Source: an uncultured beta proteobacterium (GTDB lineage: Bacteria; Pseudomonadota; Gammaproteobacteria; Burkholderiales; Burkholderiaceae_C). From it: a DNA stretch of 64,000 bases. The first letter of the stretch is position 1. Every line of letters begins with the position of its first letter. Below, piece after piece: positions 41,437 to 51,279 of this stretch. Where the stretch lies: assembly GCA_903830985.1 (NCBI GenBank), contig CAIKVZ010000116.1:1-64000 (forward strand). Reading direction: 5' to 3'. The notes below the pieces were generated by a model, which was not told the DNA's origin, made no database searches, and saw only the letters and a list, made by a program, of their open reading frames with translations. The position numbers were made by a program, and so were the translations under genes.

Positions 41437-42096
41437 ATGAACCTCCTTACAAAAATGGCACAGGGCTTGATCGGCCAGTACCGTGCCCAACCGGCTTTAG
41501 GGGACGCGATCAGCACCCGTCATTTGCCGCCAGCCAACACTGTGGGAGGGCTACCGTTGATGCAGGCGCTGGCGCTGCGCCAATCGGCGCGGGAGTTCGA
41601 CCCCACGCCACTACCGGAGCAAACCCTATCCGACCTGTTGTGGGCCGTGGCAGGAGTCAACCGCCCGGCGCTGGGTGGACGCACCGCCCCGAGCGCGATG
41701 AACTCACAGGAAGTGGATGTCTATGTAGCCCTGCCCTCAGGCTTGTTCCGCTATGCCGCACTCGACCACAGCTTGCGCCTGGTGGGTGCAGTCGACGCGC
41801 GCCGGGTCACGGGTTACCAGGACTTTGTAGACACCGCGCCCATGGACCTCGTTTACGTCGTCGACCATGCCCGAATGAAACTGGTTCCAGCGTCGAAGCG
41901 GGAGTCGTACGCCTTCGCGGCCGCTGGCGCCATGGCGCAGAACGCGTCACTCTTTTGCGCCAGCGCCGGACTGGCCACCGTGATTCGCGCCTGGCTGGAC
42001 CGTGCCGCCCTTGCGCAGGCCATAGGGCTGAACAACGAGCAACAGGTGCTGCTGGCACAGACCATTGGACGAACCAAGATCATGGCCATGCCTTGA
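41437..42096 (+). CDS. SagB/ThcOx-type nitroreductase-fold oxidoreductase
   Basis: A protein of about 219 residues with the FMN-binding nitroreductase fold of the SagB-like subgroup. It has GGLPLMQALALRQSAREFDP, LSDLLWAVAGVNRPALGGRT, APSAMNSQEVDVYVALPSGL and ASAGLATVIRAWLDRAALAQ. The LWA..GVNR and SAMNSQE motifs are typical. The start is uncertain: ATG 41437 (MNLLTKMAQG) is chosen, but the frame stays open to 41296. No heterocyclisation partner (TOMM cluster) is nearby, so it is probably a stand-alone reductase. It runs convergent to hsp20. Confidence 0.8.
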   Translation: MNLLTKMAQGLIGQYRAQPALGDAISTRHLPPANTVGGLPLMQALALRQSAREFDPTPLPEQTLSDLLWAVAGVNRPALGGRTAPSAMNSQEVDVYVALPSGLFRYAALDHSLRLVGAVDARRVTGYQDFVDTAPMDLVYVVDHARMKLVPASKRESYAFAAAGAMAQNASLFCASAGLATVIRAWLDRAALAQAIGLNNEQQVLLAQTIGRTKIMAMP

Positions 42097-42180
42097 CCGC
42101 CATGCCGTTGGACGGCGGGCCCGTAGACGGACAAGCCACCGGCCATGTTTCCCAATGCGCGGGCCCCGCGCGCCATCAAC

Positions 42181-42624
42181 TCACTGAATGGCGATGCGTT
42201 TGGAGGGGGCCGTTGCTTTTTTTGGCAACTCCAGTGTCAAGACGCCGTCCTCGTACTTCGCAGAGACCCGGGCTTCATCGACATCCTGTGACACGGAAAA
42301 GGTACGCGACACCGAACCCTCCCAACGTTCGCTGCGCAGTACCTTGCCGCCGCTGTCCTTGGTGTCTTTCTCTTTCTTGGCCTCGGCATCAATTTGAATG
42401 ACGTTGCCATCAATACGCACGTTGATATCGTCCTTCTTGACGCCGGGAATATCGGCGCGAACCTTGTACATTCCGTCCACTTCAGTCACGTCGACTCGCA
42501 TGTCGAGTGCGCCGTTTTCCAACTCCATTCTCATGGGTGCCATGAAGCGTTTGAACATGGATTCAAAGGGATCACTCAATGCGGGTTCAAACAAACGTGG
42601 TTCAAATAAGCGCAGACTGCTCAT
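42181..42624 (-). CDS. Small heat-shock protein (Hsp20/alpha-crystallin)
   Basis: A 147-residue ATP-independent chaperone. After a variable N-terminus (SLRLFEPRLFEPALSDPFES) the alpha-crystallin domain runs from about 45 to 135, with VRADIPGVKKDDINVRIDGN and RTFSVSQDVDEARVSAKYED. The GVLTLELPKK signature and the C-terminal IAIQ (I-x-I motif, oligomer contact) follow. A strong GGAGGT site precedes ATG 42624. It lies 245 bp downstream of lon, which is read the same way, so a heat-shock cluster with two Hsp20 types and Lon is evident. Confidence 0.94.
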   Translation of the reverse strand: MSSLRLFEPRLFEPALSDPFESMFKRFMAPMRMELENGALDMRVDVTEVDGMYKVRADIPGVKKDDINVRIDGNVIQIDAEAKKEKDTKDSGGKVLRSERWEGSVSRTFSVSQDVDEARVSAKYEDGVLTLELPKKATAPSKRIAIQ

Positions 42625-42869
42625 GATGATTACCTCCGAAAGATTACAGTTAATTGGGATGCCACAGGTCGCTCACTTCCGCATACACACGACCCGATCA
42701 AAAGCGTATTCGGAACAGTCGATACCGTTTTGAGAATCATCAACGATGCTATTCGCAATGACCAATGGCACACTCCAACGCCAATCCGTCCAAGCCCATC
42801 GAACCGGCAGAGTCATGAAGCTGGGAACGTGCCCAGGTATTGACGGCAGGCAGTCAACCGCTGACGGGC

Positions 42870-45329
42870 TCAAGGTGAGCCGAGTACAGCCTGCTGCGAC
42901 TGGCTTGGCGCAGCGGCCTTCTGCTGAATCGCCACGCGGGCAGCCTGCTCGACGTCATCGAGGAAAATAAATTCCATTTGCTGGCGAGCCGACATCGGGA
43001 CTTCATCCAGGTCCATGCGATTGCGTGCCGGCAACATCACGCACTTGATGCCGACAGCGGCTGCGGCGAGCACTTTCTCCTTGATTCCTCCGACTGGCAA
43101 GACCAGTCCGCGCAAGCTGATTTCACCGGTCATGGCTACGTCATTGCGTACTGGCCGATCCAGGAAGAGCGAACTCAGCGCAATGAACATGGCGACGCCT
43201 GCGCTCGGGCCATCTTTCGGGATGGCTCCCGCCGGAACGTGCACATGCACGTCCGTCTTCTCGAACACCGCCGGCGCCAGTTGCAACATTTTGGCTCGGG
43301 ATTTCACCAGCGTCAGCGCGGCTTGCGCCGACTCCTTCATGACGTCGCCGAGTTGCCCTGTCAGGATCAGCCGCCCGCTGCCCGCAGTGCGACTGGCCTC
43401 GATAAACAGGATGTCGCCCCCCACCGGCGTCCATGCCAACCCTGTGGCGACCCCGGGCATACCGGCACGCAAGGCCACTTCGCTCTCGAACTTGGGCGGG
43501 CCCAGGACCGCGACCAAATCGGACTCGTCAACGTGAAAACTGCTGACTTGGCCTTCTGCGATGCGCACGGCAGCACGACGGCACACGGCGCCAATTTGCC
43601 GCTCCAGATGGCGCACACCGGCCTCGCGGGTGTAATCCCGAATGATGCCGGTAAGGGCGGCATTCGTCAGTTCCAACTGCTCGGCATTGAGACCGTTTTC
43701 ATCCAACTGCCGGGCCACCAGATACTTCCGAGCGATTTGCAGTTTTTCCTCCCGGGTGTAGCCCGCAAGCTGCAACACTTCCATGCGATCGCGCAGCGGG
43801 CCTGGGACGGTGTCCAGCACGTTCGCCGTGGCGATGAACAGGACCTGGGACAGGTCGTAAGGCACGGCCAGATAGTTGTCCCTGAAGTTTTGGTTTTGCT
43901 CGGGATCCAGCACCTCCAGCATGGCCGATGACGGATCGCCATGAACGCCGGTGCCCAGTTTGTCGATTTCGTCCAGCATCAGCACGCAGCCCCGGGTTCC
44001 TGCCTTTTTCAGCGCCTGGATGATGTTGCCTGGCAGCGCGCCGATATAGGTGCGCCGGTGACCACGGATCTCGGCCTCATCGTGCACACCGCCAAGCGAC
44101 ACGCGCACAAATTTTCGCCCCAGCGCCCTCGCGACCGACTGGCCCAGCGAAGTCTTGCCCACGCCGGGTGGGCCCACCAGGCAAAGAATGGGACCATGCC
44201 CACCGGGTTTGAGCTTGCGCACGGCCAGAAATTCAAGAATACGCTTTTTCACCTTTTCCAGACCAAAGTGGTCAGCGTCCAAAACAGCCCTGGCCTGCGC
44301 CACGTCGATGGCGTCGGGTTCCGGGGTCTTCCACGGCACCTCGATCAGCCAGTCGAGGTAGCTGCGTAGCATTGAATATTCCGAAGAACCGTCTGACAGG
44401 CGCGCCAAGCGCTTGAGTTCCTTGTCCGCCTGTTGCGCCACCTCCTGCGGCATTCCTGCCTGAACGATCTGCTGCCCCAGTTCCTCTATTTCCGCCGCGT
44501 TGCCGCCCCCTTCGCCAAGCTCCTTTTGTATTGCCTTCATCTGCTCGCGCAGCAGGAATTCACGCTCACGCAGTCCGACACTGGCCTTGGTGCGTCGGTC
44601 AATCTCGCGCGACAGTTGCATCACTTCAATGCGATGCAAGATCAGGTCCAGCAAGCGGTCAAGGCGTCGCAGCAGATCTGTTTCCTGAAGCAACTCCTGC
44701 TTCTCCTGCGCCTTGATATCCAGGTAGCCGGCCACCAGATCGGCCAAGGCGCCAGGCACCTCCATGCCACGCACCGCATCGACCATCTCCTGCGGTACTT
44801 GGGGCAACAGTTGAAGAACCTCGATGGCACGCTCCTTGAGCCGCATGAAGCGCGCTTCAATCTCCTTGTCATCCTGGTCTGAAGCCTCTTTGACCAACTC
44901 GACCCTGGCCACGATGAAGGGAAAACCGTCCAGGTAGTCGAGCACCCGAAAGCGCTGCTGCCCCTGACAAATGAGGTGATGGCTGCCGTCCGGCGTGGTG
45001 ACGTAGCGCAGGACGGCAGCCACCGTTCCCACGGTGGCCAAATCGTCCGGCCCCGGCGCTTCCGCATCGGGCCGATTTTGCAGCAGGACGCCGATCGGAC
45101 GCTCATCCTTGATCGCGTATTGAGCCGCAGCAATGGAAGCCTTGCGGCCAATGGCAATGGGCACAACCATGCCGGGAAACAGCACCAGATTGCGTACCGG
45201 AACGATGACCAGAGCATCGTCCGGAACAACGCCAGTCAGCTCAGGCGCGCTCGCGCGCTCGGTGCGATCGACCTGGGTCGAAGCGCCCTTTTCACCCTTG
45301 TCGTCGAGCAGGAGTTGGACTTGGTTCAT
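42870..45329 (-). CDS. lon: ATP-dependent Lon protease (LonA)
   Basis: An 819-residue cytoplasmic AAA+ protease. The N-terminal substrate domain starts LVIVPVRNLVLFPGMVVPIA. Walker A is VGPPGVGKTSLG, Walker B VLMLDEIDKL, and the sensor region contains VLFIATANVLDTVPGPLRDR. The protease domain has catalytic Ser709 (PKDGPSAGVAMF) and Lys750 (GGIKEKVLAA). It starts in an ATGA overlap with the small Hsp20-like gene before it, a coupling that suggests an accessory stress-type Lon rather than the housekeeping copy usually found beside clpX. The short upstream protein may feed it unfolded substrates. Confidence 0.95.
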   Translation of the reverse strand: MNQVQLLLDDKGEKGASTQVDRTERASAPELTGVVPDDALVIVPVRNLVLFPGMVVPIAIGRKASIAAAQYAIKDERPIGVLLQNRPDAEAPGPDDLATVGTVAAVLRYVTTPDGSHHLICQGQQRFRVLDYLDGFPFIVARVELVKEASDQDDKEIEARFMRLKERAIEVLQLLPQVPQEMVDAVRGMEVPGALADLVAGYLDIKAQEKQELLQETDLLRRLDRLLDLILHRIEVMQLSREIDRRTKASVGLREREFLLREQMKAIQKELGEGGGNAAEIEELGQQIVQAGMPQEVAQQADKELKRLARLSDGSSEYSMLRSYLDWLIEVPWKTPEPDAIDVAQARAVLDADHFGLEKVKKRILEFLAVRKLKPGGHGPILCLVGPPGVGKTSLGQSVARALGRKFVRVSLGGVHDEAEIRGHRRTYIGALPGNIIQALKKAGTRGCVLMLDEIDKLGTGVHGDPSSAMLEVLDPEQNQNFRDNYLAVPYDLSQVLFIATANVLDTVPGPLRDRMEVLQLAGYTREEKLQIARKYLVARQLDENGLNAEQLELTNAALTGIIRDYTREAGVRHLERQIGAVCRRAAVRIAEGQVSSFHVDESDLVAVLGPPKFESEVALRAGMPGVATGLAWTPVGGDILFIEASRTAGSGRLILTGQLGDVMKESAQAALTLVKSRAKMLQLAPAVFEKTDVHVHVPAGAIPKDGPSAGVAMFIALSSLFLDRPVRNDVAMTGEISLRGLVLPVGGIKEKVLAAAAVGIKCVMLPARNRMDLDEVPMSARQQMEFIFLDDVEQAARVAIQQKAAAPSQSQQAVLGSP

Positions 45330-45730
45330 ATGACTTGCTCAATGCTCAGCCGCAGGCAGCCGTTCTCCAGTTGCACTTCGGCCAAGCGATAGTCGCCATG
45401 TGGCAATGCCACCCTGCGTTCAAAGCGGCCGTGGGGAATTTCCAGACGGAGAATTTCGCCGGCTGGCAAACCAGCGCCGAAGCTGCGCTCACCGCGGACA
45501 ACGACAGCGCCATCCTCCAGCGCAACCTCGAGGCGATCCGGCGCCACACCCGGCAAGGCCAGCACCAGACACAGGCCGTTACGGTTCGCGACCATGTCCA
45601 GCGGCGGTTCCCAGCAGAACAGCGGTCGGCTATGCACCATTCTGAAAAACTGGCGCTGCAACCGTTCTGCCGTCTGAAGTTGCTCGACCGCCTCAGCCAG
45701 CATCCACGCCGTCGCGTCTTGGCGTCGCAT
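45326..45730 (-). CDS. Divergent Hsp20-like protein coupled to lon
   Basis: A 134-residue protein with a shortened alpha-crystallin domain (about 45-130). It shows MVANRNGLCLVLALPGVAPD, RLEVALEDGAVVVRGERSFG and VQLENGCLRLSIEQVI at the end. The N-terminal 40 residues are helical (AWMLAEAVEQLQTAERLQRQ). It lacks the C-terminal I-x-I tail of ordinary Hsp20 and so may not form large oligomers. ATG 45730 is the first methionine of the conserved part; the frame is open upstream. Its stop overlaps the lon start by four bases, implying joint function in handling damaged proteins. Confidence 0.8.
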   Translation of the reverse strand: MRRQDATAWMLAEAVEQLQTAERLQRQFFRMVHSRPLFCWEPPLDMVANRNGLCLVLALPGVAPDRLEVALEDGAVVVRGERSFGAGLPAGEILRLEIPHGRFERRVALPHGDYRLAEVQLENGCLRLSIEQVI

Positions 45731-45967
45731 AATTTTCCCTTCTGCATCGTGTACTCTGGGGGAACCGTGCTGCGAAAAGCTCCCGGCGCGACAACCTGAA
45801 AATTCGGGATCACGCCCACACCGCAGCAGGCAAAGGGTAGGTTCAACGCCTGCCTGCAGACTTGACAAAGCGCAACGGCTCGGCGAGCTCAGCGGGCCCG
45901 GCGCCTGTCATCGCGTAAGCTAGTCTCGAGTCCCGTCAATCCGTCGCCCATTCCGGAAAAATATCCA

Positions 45968-46867
45968 GTGCTGCAAGAAATCCCCATCCGCTATATCAAC
46001 CCGGTGTTTCGCCCACCCAGTGAAGCGCAGTCACTGATCCTGCCGCTCACCAACGGCTGCTCGTGGAACAAGTGCACGTACTGCGAGATGTACACCGCGC
46101 CGCAAAAGAAATTCGCGATTCGAGATGAACAGGAGACCCTGGACTCGATACGCCAACTGGGCGAGCAGTTTCCCGGGCAGATTCAACGCATCTTCATTGG
46201 CGACGGCGACGCCATGGTGCTGTCGACACGCCGCCTGATGACCTTGCTGGCAGCGTTCAGGGAGCATCTGCCCCAAGTGCGGCGCATCTCCAGCTACTGC
46301 CTGCCGCGCAACGTGCGCAACAAGTCGGTGCAGGAGCTGACGGAACTGCGCGAGGCCGGCCTGACACTCGCCTACGTGGGCGCGGAGTCGGGCGACGACG
46401 AAGTGCTGCAAAAGGTCAGCAAGGGCGAAAGTTTGGAGTCCACGCGCGATGCGCTGGTCAAGCTGGGCGAGGCCGGCATCACCCGCTCGGTGATGCTGCT
46501 CAACGGTCTTGGTGGCAAGGCACTCTCGAGTCAGCACGCCCAGAACTCGGCCCGCTTGGCGAACCTGACCCAACCGGAATTCCTGGCAACGCTGGTGGTC
46601 AGCTTCCCCCAAGGCGAGGCGCGGTTCCGTCAAGGTTTCCCGCAATGGGAAGCGCTCGACCAGCACGGCCTGTTTCTCGAAATAGAGCAGTTGCTGCAAG
46701 GCCTGAACCTCCAGAGAACCGTGTTTCGCAGCGACCATGCGTCCAACTGGCTGGTGCTCAAGGGAACGCTGGGTGCGGAGAAGCAGCGCCTGCTCGCGCA
46801 AGTGAAACAGGCCATCGACAGTCCGCAATCAGCGCGTCTGCGTCAGGGTTGGCAGCGCGGACTGTAG
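45968..46867 (+). CDS. Radical SAM protein of unknown substrate
   Basis: A 299-residue radical SAM enzyme. The cluster motif is NGCSWNKCTYCEMY, a CX4CX2C spacing rather than the usual CX3CX2C. It is followed by RIFIGDGDAMVLSTRRLMTL (the GGE-like SAM site) and LTLAYVGAESGDDEVLQKVS, typical of the HemN/MiaB-like barrel. There is no B12 or TRAM domain. The start is GTG 45968, giving MLQEIPIRYINPVFRPPSEA. It diverges from the Hsp20-lon operon over 237 bp and stands alone. I cannot assign a reaction. Confidence 0.85.
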   Translation: MLQEIPIRYINPVFRPPSEAQSLILPLTNGCSWNKCTYCEMYTAPQKKFAIRDEQETLDSIRQLGEQFPGQIQRIFIGDGDAMVLSTRRLMTLLAAFREHLPQVRRISSYCLPRNVRNKSVQELTELREAGLTLAYVGAESGDDEVLQKVSKGESLESTRDALVKLGEAGITRSVMLLNGLGGKALSSQHAQNSARLANLTQPEFLATLVVSFPQGEARFRQGFPQWEALDQHGLFLEIEQLLQGLNLQRTVFRSDHASNWLVLKGTLGAEKQRLLAQVKQAIDSPQSARLRQGWQRGL

Positions 46868-46918
46868 GCGAGCGGTCAGCGCCCCAGTGTCCGGCGGGGT
46901 CCACCTGACGCTGTAGCC

Positions 46919-48871
46919 TTATCCGTCGCTGGCCTCAGGCAACCACAGCGTGACGGTCGTTCCCTGACCCAACTGGCTGACGATGTCCACCGTGCCACCA
47001 TGGAGTTCGATGATTTCCTTGACGATGCTCATGCCCAGCCCGGTGCCTGGAACATTGCCCGACGCATCCGCGCGGTAAAAACGCTCGAACACCCGCGCCA
47101 GCTGTTCCTGCGTCATGCCCATACCCTCGTCCCTGACACGTATCCCGACACGCCCAGGCGCACCAGACGGATCAGGCGCCAAGTCCAAAAGGCTGATCGT
47201 CACCGAGCCACCAGCAAACGAGTACTTGTAGGCGTTGGAGAGGATATTGCGCACCACCTGCCTGAGCTTCTGAGGATCTGCACGTACCCTGCAGCACGCC
47301 ACCGAAATCTCCAACAGGGCAGCCTCACGGTTCGCCGGCACACCGAAGTCGGCGCTGACCGAGCGCAGCAATTCGACCGCATCAACGCTGACAAAGTGGA
47401 AGTCCTTGCCGCGCCTGTCGTCAATGCGCACCAGATCGAGCAACTCGTTGATGATGGAAATCATCTGTTCACATTGTCTATGGATGATGGCCATGAACTC
47501 ACTTCGTTCTTGCTCGGCAAACTCCTGGGTCATCATCAGTTCCGAGTACCCGTAGATGCTGGCCATGGGCGTGCGCAATTCGTGAGCCGCGTGGGACAGG
47601 AATTCACTCTTCATCCGATCGACTTCGGTTTCGCGTGTGACGTCGCGGAAATAAAGGATCTGCGAAACGGTCTCGGTATCGGACAGGCGCAAGCCAATTT
47701 CGAGCACTTGTCTGCCGGAACCGGCCATTTCGATCAGTTGGCGCCCACCACCCTTTGCACCCGTGTGCTGCCCCTGTTCTGTGGCCATGCCGGCTTTCAG
47801 CGCGGCAATGCCAGGGACCCGCGCGGGGTCGATGCATGCGTGTGCCAGGCAGGCAGAAAAATCTGCTTCCACCATCCCGGCAATTTCCTCTGAGACCAGA
47901 CCCGTCATGCGGAAAAACGCCGGGCTCGCGTACTTGACGCGTCGCTGGGCATCGAAGGAGACGAAGCCATCCGGGCTCAGATCGAATATGGCGTTGAGCT
48001 GCGCCGTGCGGTCGCGTATGCGCCCGAGGGCAATTTCGAGTTCGTGCTGAACCTCTAGTCGTATGCCGTTCTCCAGGATTAGCGCGGCATGGCTCTGTGC
48101 CAACTGCGCGTTGCGGTCTTGCAGGGAGGATGCAATGCGCGCGGTCTCCTCGTTGGCGCGGGTCAATTGATCGACGCGCTCGGCAATGGCGCGCGACATC
48201 ACATTGAAGGCCGCGCCCAGACGCCCGACATCGTCCTTGCCCTCGGGCACGGGTGCCGGCGTCAGTTGCCCCTGGGCGACCTTGAGGCTGGCAGCAGTCA
48301 GCAAGGAAAGCTGGCGCGTAATCAGCACGCCCAGCAGGGTCAGCAATCCCGCGGACAGGAGCAATTCGCCAGTAGCAATGAGCATGCCCTGGCTCACCAG
48401 GTTTTTACGCGCCACCAGAATGCGCGACAGGTCGAGTCCGAATTGCAGGGTGCCGAGGGTCTGCCCGGCCACTTTGACGGGCAGCGCAACGTCGTAGCGT
48501 GGCGGGTCGTCATCGTCGTTGAGGGAGAAGCGGTCGTCCACGGCCGGCAATGGCTTGTTGCGCGGCCAGCCGCTGGTGGCCACGATCACGCCAGCGGCGT
48601 CACGCACCGCCAAGTAGTCGATGCCACGAATCGCATGGCTCTCGTCCAGCACGGCCTGCACGGTGGCGTAGTCGTACTGCGCCAACGGCGCCACCAACGC
48701 AGCGCGCAGCACCGGCGCAATCTGCTCAGCCTGCTCGCGCGCCTGATCCCCCATGGCCTCGTGCAGCAGCCGCAGGCTGTTGCCCACCAGAATGGCCAGC
48801 ATGACAAATTCAACCAGCAATGCCGCCAACACCAGTCGGCCACGCACGGTACGCAGCGGAGCGAATTGCAT
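46919..48871 (-). CDS. Membrane sensor histidine kinase (HAMP-PAS-HisKA-HATPase), orphan
   Basis: A 650-residue kinase. Helix one (LVLAALLVEFVMLAILVGNS, near 13-32) and helix two (about 165-187) flank a periplasmic sensor domain. HAMP and a coiled coil, a PAS domain (IFDLSPDGFVSFDAQRRVKY) and a HisKA box follow, with the phospho-acceptor in FLSHAAHELRTPMASIYGYS. The ATPase domain has NILSNAYKYS, DEGMGM and GTGLGM. ATG 48871 is preferred over the GTG before it because GAGGCGG is well placed. No response regulator lies beside it. The signal is unknown. Confidence 0.93.
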   Translation of the reverse strand: MQFAPLRTVRGRLVLAALLVEFVMLAILVGNSLRLLHEAMGDQAREQAEQIAPVLRAALVAPLAQYDYATVQAVLDESHAIRGIDYLAVRDAAGVIVATSGWPRNKPLPAVDDRFSLNDDDDPPRYDVALPVKVAGQTLGTLQFGLDLSRILVARKNLVSQGMLIATGELLLSAGLLTLLGVLITRQLSLLTAASLKVAQGQLTPAPVPEGKDDVGRLGAAFNVMSRAIAERVDQLTRANEETARIASSLQDRNAQLAQSHAALILENGIRLEVQHELEIALGRIRDRTAQLNAIFDLSPDGFVSFDAQRRVKYASPAFFRMTGLVSEEIAGMVEADFSACLAHACIDPARVPGIAALKAGMATEQGQHTGAKGGGRQLIEMAGSGRQVLEIGLRLSDTETVSQILYFRDVTRETEVDRMKSEFLSHAAHELRTPMASIYGYSELMMTQEFAEQERSEFMAIIHRQCEQMISIINELLDLVRIDDRRGKDFHFVSVDAVELLRSVSADFGVPANREAALLEISVACCRVRADPQKLRQVVRNILSNAYKYSFAGGSVTISLLDLAPDPSGAPGRVGIRVRDEGMGMTQEQLARVFERFYRADASGNVPGTGLGMSIVKEIIELHGGTVDIVSQLGQGTTVTLWLPEASDG

Positions 48872-48925
48872 CACCGCCTCAGGGTTCGGTGCAGGCGAAA
48901 CATCGGGAGCGCCTGCAAGGGGGCA

Positions 48926-49639
48926 TCAGCCGGCCAAGCCAGCGAAAACGTTCTGCACGTCGTCGTTGCCATCGATGGCAGCCAGAAAGGATTCAACCTC
49001 TTCCAGCTGTTCAGCGCTCAGGCTGGCGGGATCTATGGGGTTCTTGGCCTTGTAGCCGAGTTTGGCCGACAGTACGGCAAAGCCATGGGCCGGCAGGGCA
49101 CGGCTGACCAGATCGAGATCGGTGGGATCGGTCAGGAACAGTGTCGTGCCTTCTTCCTCGCCGGCCTCAAAGTCCTGCGCACCGGCTTCGATGGCCGCCA
49201 GTTCGGGGTCGGCGCCCTTGGCCGTGGGCTCGGCTTCAATCATGCCGACATGGTCAAAGTCCCAGGCCACCGAACCCGAGGTACCGATCTGCCCCTTGCG
49301 AAACAGCACGCGCATTTCGGGCGCCGTGCGGTTCACGTTGTCGGTCAGGCATTCGACCATCACGGCCACGCGGTGCGGTGCGTAGCCTTCGTAAATCACA
49401 TGGTCAAAATTGACCGCTTCGCCGGTGAGGCCAGCACCCTTTTTGATGGCCCGGTCCAAGGTCTCCTTGGGCATGGAGACCTTGCGCGCCTGCTCCACGA
49501 CCAGGCGCAGGCGCGAATTCGAAGCCGGGTCGGCGCCATTGCGTGCCGCGATCATGATGTCCTTGGCCAGGCGGCCAAACAGCTTGCCTCTGGCGTTGGC
49601 CGCCAGTTCCTTACCTTTTACTTTCCACTGCGCGCCCAT
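48926..49639 (-). CDS. YebC/PmpR-family protein, YeeN-like subgroup
   Basis: A 237-residue cytoplasmic protein. [55 protein letters not shown] followed by NRT, and the acidic C-terminus place it in the YebC superfamily. The opening and VNRT segment are closer to E. coli YeeN than to YebC. Members were called transcription regulators; recent work on the family points to a role in translation of difficult sequences. ATG 49639 is chosen because the conserved domain starts there; the frame is open upstream. It is convergent with no gene and 55 bp from the kinase. Confidence 0.9.
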   Translation of the reverse strand: MGAQWKVKGKELAANARGKLFGRLAKDIMIAARNGADPASNSRLRLVVEQARKVSMPKETLDRAIKKGAGLTGEAVNFDHVIYEGYAPHRVAVMVECLTDNVNRTAPEMRVLFRKGQIGTSGSVAWDFDHVGMIEAEPTAKGADPELAAIEAGAQDFEAGEEEGTTLFLTDPTDLDLVSRALPAHGFAVLSAKLGYKAKNPIDPASLSAEQLEEVESFLAAIDGNDDVQNVFAGLAG

Positions 49640-49862
49640 GTCGGTTGTTCCTTGGTGTTGCGGCGCACATCGGCGCCTGGCTTGCTTCGCTTGTCGGTTC
49701 ATGCGCATGGCGCAGGACAGATGAGGCCAGTAGGTTATACACCCATCCTTGCCGGGATTCCTCGCAAGTACGCGGCTGTGGCAACATCCGGGGCCGCCCG
49801 CCTCACAAGCATCCGCTTTGTGTCCATTGATTGTGGTGAAGGCCAACGCAAGGAAAACGCCC

Positions 49863-51227
49863 ATGCAGAACGCCAACAAATTGACCTCCCTCACGGAGCC
49901 CGCCCGCGAAACCCCGATCTGGGGCCGCTACGACGTGGTGGTGCTGGGCGGCGGACCTGCGGGCATCGCTGCGGCCAGCGCGGCGGCAAGGGGCGGGCAA
50001 TCGACCTTGCTGCTTGAGGCCTATGGCTTCCTTGGCGGCATGGGGACGGCCGCCGGTGTGACCAATTTTTGCGGCTTGCACGCCAACGTGTACGGCAGCA
50101 TTCAGCAAGTCGTGCACGGTGTGGTCGACGATCTGCTGGAACGCATGCAGGCCCTGGGCGGACTGTGCGAACCGCATGTCATCTTTGACGGCAGGATGGC
50201 GGCCCAGGCCTACGACAATGCCGCGTTCAAGCTCGCCGCCGACGCGCTGGTGCTGACCAGCGGTGCCTCCATCCTGTTTCACGCCCAGGCGGTTGGCGTC
50301 CTGATGGGCAGCGCCAATGACATTGGAGCCCTGCTCATCGAGACCAAGTCGGGGCGCTTCGCGGTACAGGCCAAAGTATTCATCGACTGTTCAGGTGACG
50401 GCGACCTCGCGGCCCAGGCCGGCGTGCCGTTCGAAAAGGGCCGGGACATGATGTACCCCTCGACCATGTTCCGCGTGAACGGCGTCGACCCGGCACGCGC
50501 GCTCGCGGCGCTGCCTCAACTCGACCGCTTGATGGAAGAGGCCGCGGCACAGGGCCACCGTTTTGCGCGCAGGTCACCCATCATCCGGCCGCAAAAAAAT
50601 ACCACCGAGTGGCGCGCCAACGTTACGCAACTCGCCAACGCGGACGGCAGCCCGGTGGACGGCACCGACGCCGCGCAATTGAGCGCCGCCGAACTGCAGG
50701 GTCGAAGCCAGATCGTGGACTTTCTGGCCTTTCTGCGCGGCTTCGCACCGGGCTTCGAGCAGGCCTGCCTGCTGGAAATCGCGCCCCAGGTGGGGGTGCG
50801 TGAAACCCGTCGCATCATTGGCGAATACCAATTGACCGAACAGGATGTACTGCAATGCGCCAGCTTCGAAGACAGCGTTGGCGTCAACGGCTGGATGGTG
50901 GAGGAGCACGTCGCGGGCAACATCGCCTTGCGCTGGCAGGACATTCCCCACAGCCGGGGCTTCAACCACCTGCCCTACCGCATGCTGCTGCCCCAGGGCG
51001 TGGACAATCTTCTGGTGGCGGGTCGCTGTGCCGCCATGACCCATGGCGGTCAATCGGCCGCACGCGTGTCTGGCGCGTGCTTTGTCATGGGTCAAGCGGC
51101 TGGCACTGCCGCCGCGCTGGCGATCAGGTTTCAGGTACGGCCCCGGGATGTGAACGTGGCGCAGTTGCAGACCGCGCTGGAAGCCGACGGAGTCTGGCTG
51201 GGCAGGTCAGTCCCAGGCCGGACGTAG
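49863..51227 (+). CDS. FAD-dependent oxidoreductase (FAD_oxidored family)
   Basis: A 454-residue soluble flavoprotein. The Rossmann start [20 protein letters not shown] (about 25-44) and [20 protein letters not shown] lead to [20 protein letters not shown] (FAD contact). The C-terminal [20 protein letters not shown] and [17 protein letters not shown] are typical of this family, whose members oxidise or hydroxylate varied small molecules. [20 protein letters not shown] is another landmark. No partner enzyme is nearby. ATG 49863 precedes the conserved fold; upstream in-frame sequence is non-coding. Confidence 0.88.
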   Translation: MQNANKLTSLTEPARETPIWGRYDVVVLGGGPAGIAAASAAARGGQSTLLLEAYGFLGGMGTAAGVTNFCGLHANVYGSIQQVVHGVVDDLLERMQALGGLCEPHVIFDGRMAAQAYDNAAFKLAADALVLTSGASILFHAQAVGVLMGSANDIGALLIETKSGRFAVQAKVFIDCSGDGDLAAQAGVPFEKGRDMMYPSTMFRVNGVDPARALAALPQLDRLMEEAAAQGHRFARRSPIIRPQKNTTEWRANVTQLANADGSPVDGTDAAQLSAAELQGRSQIVDFLAFLRGFAPGFEQACLLEIAPQVGVRETRRIIGEYQLTEQDVLQCASFEDSVGVNGWMVEEHVAGNIALRWQDIPHSRGFNHLPYRMLLPQGVDNLLVAGRCAAMTHGGQSAARVSGACFVMGQAAGTAAALAIRFQVRPRDVNVAQLQTALEADGVWLGRSVPGRT

Positions 51228-51279
51228 CGCGTCTCAGGCAGGCCGCCAAACCAAGGCTGCGTCGAGATCAAAAAACCAT

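Noticed and set aside
41437-42096. A thiazole/oxazole-modified peptide cluster around the SagB-like gene
   Set aside because: No cyclodehydratase, YcaO protein or precursor peptide is nearby; neighbours are a phasin and heat-shock genes.
42673-42873. Short minus-strand open frame between lon and hsp20
   Set aside because: No ribosome-binding site or family motif; it overlaps the end of lon and the hsp20 promoter region.
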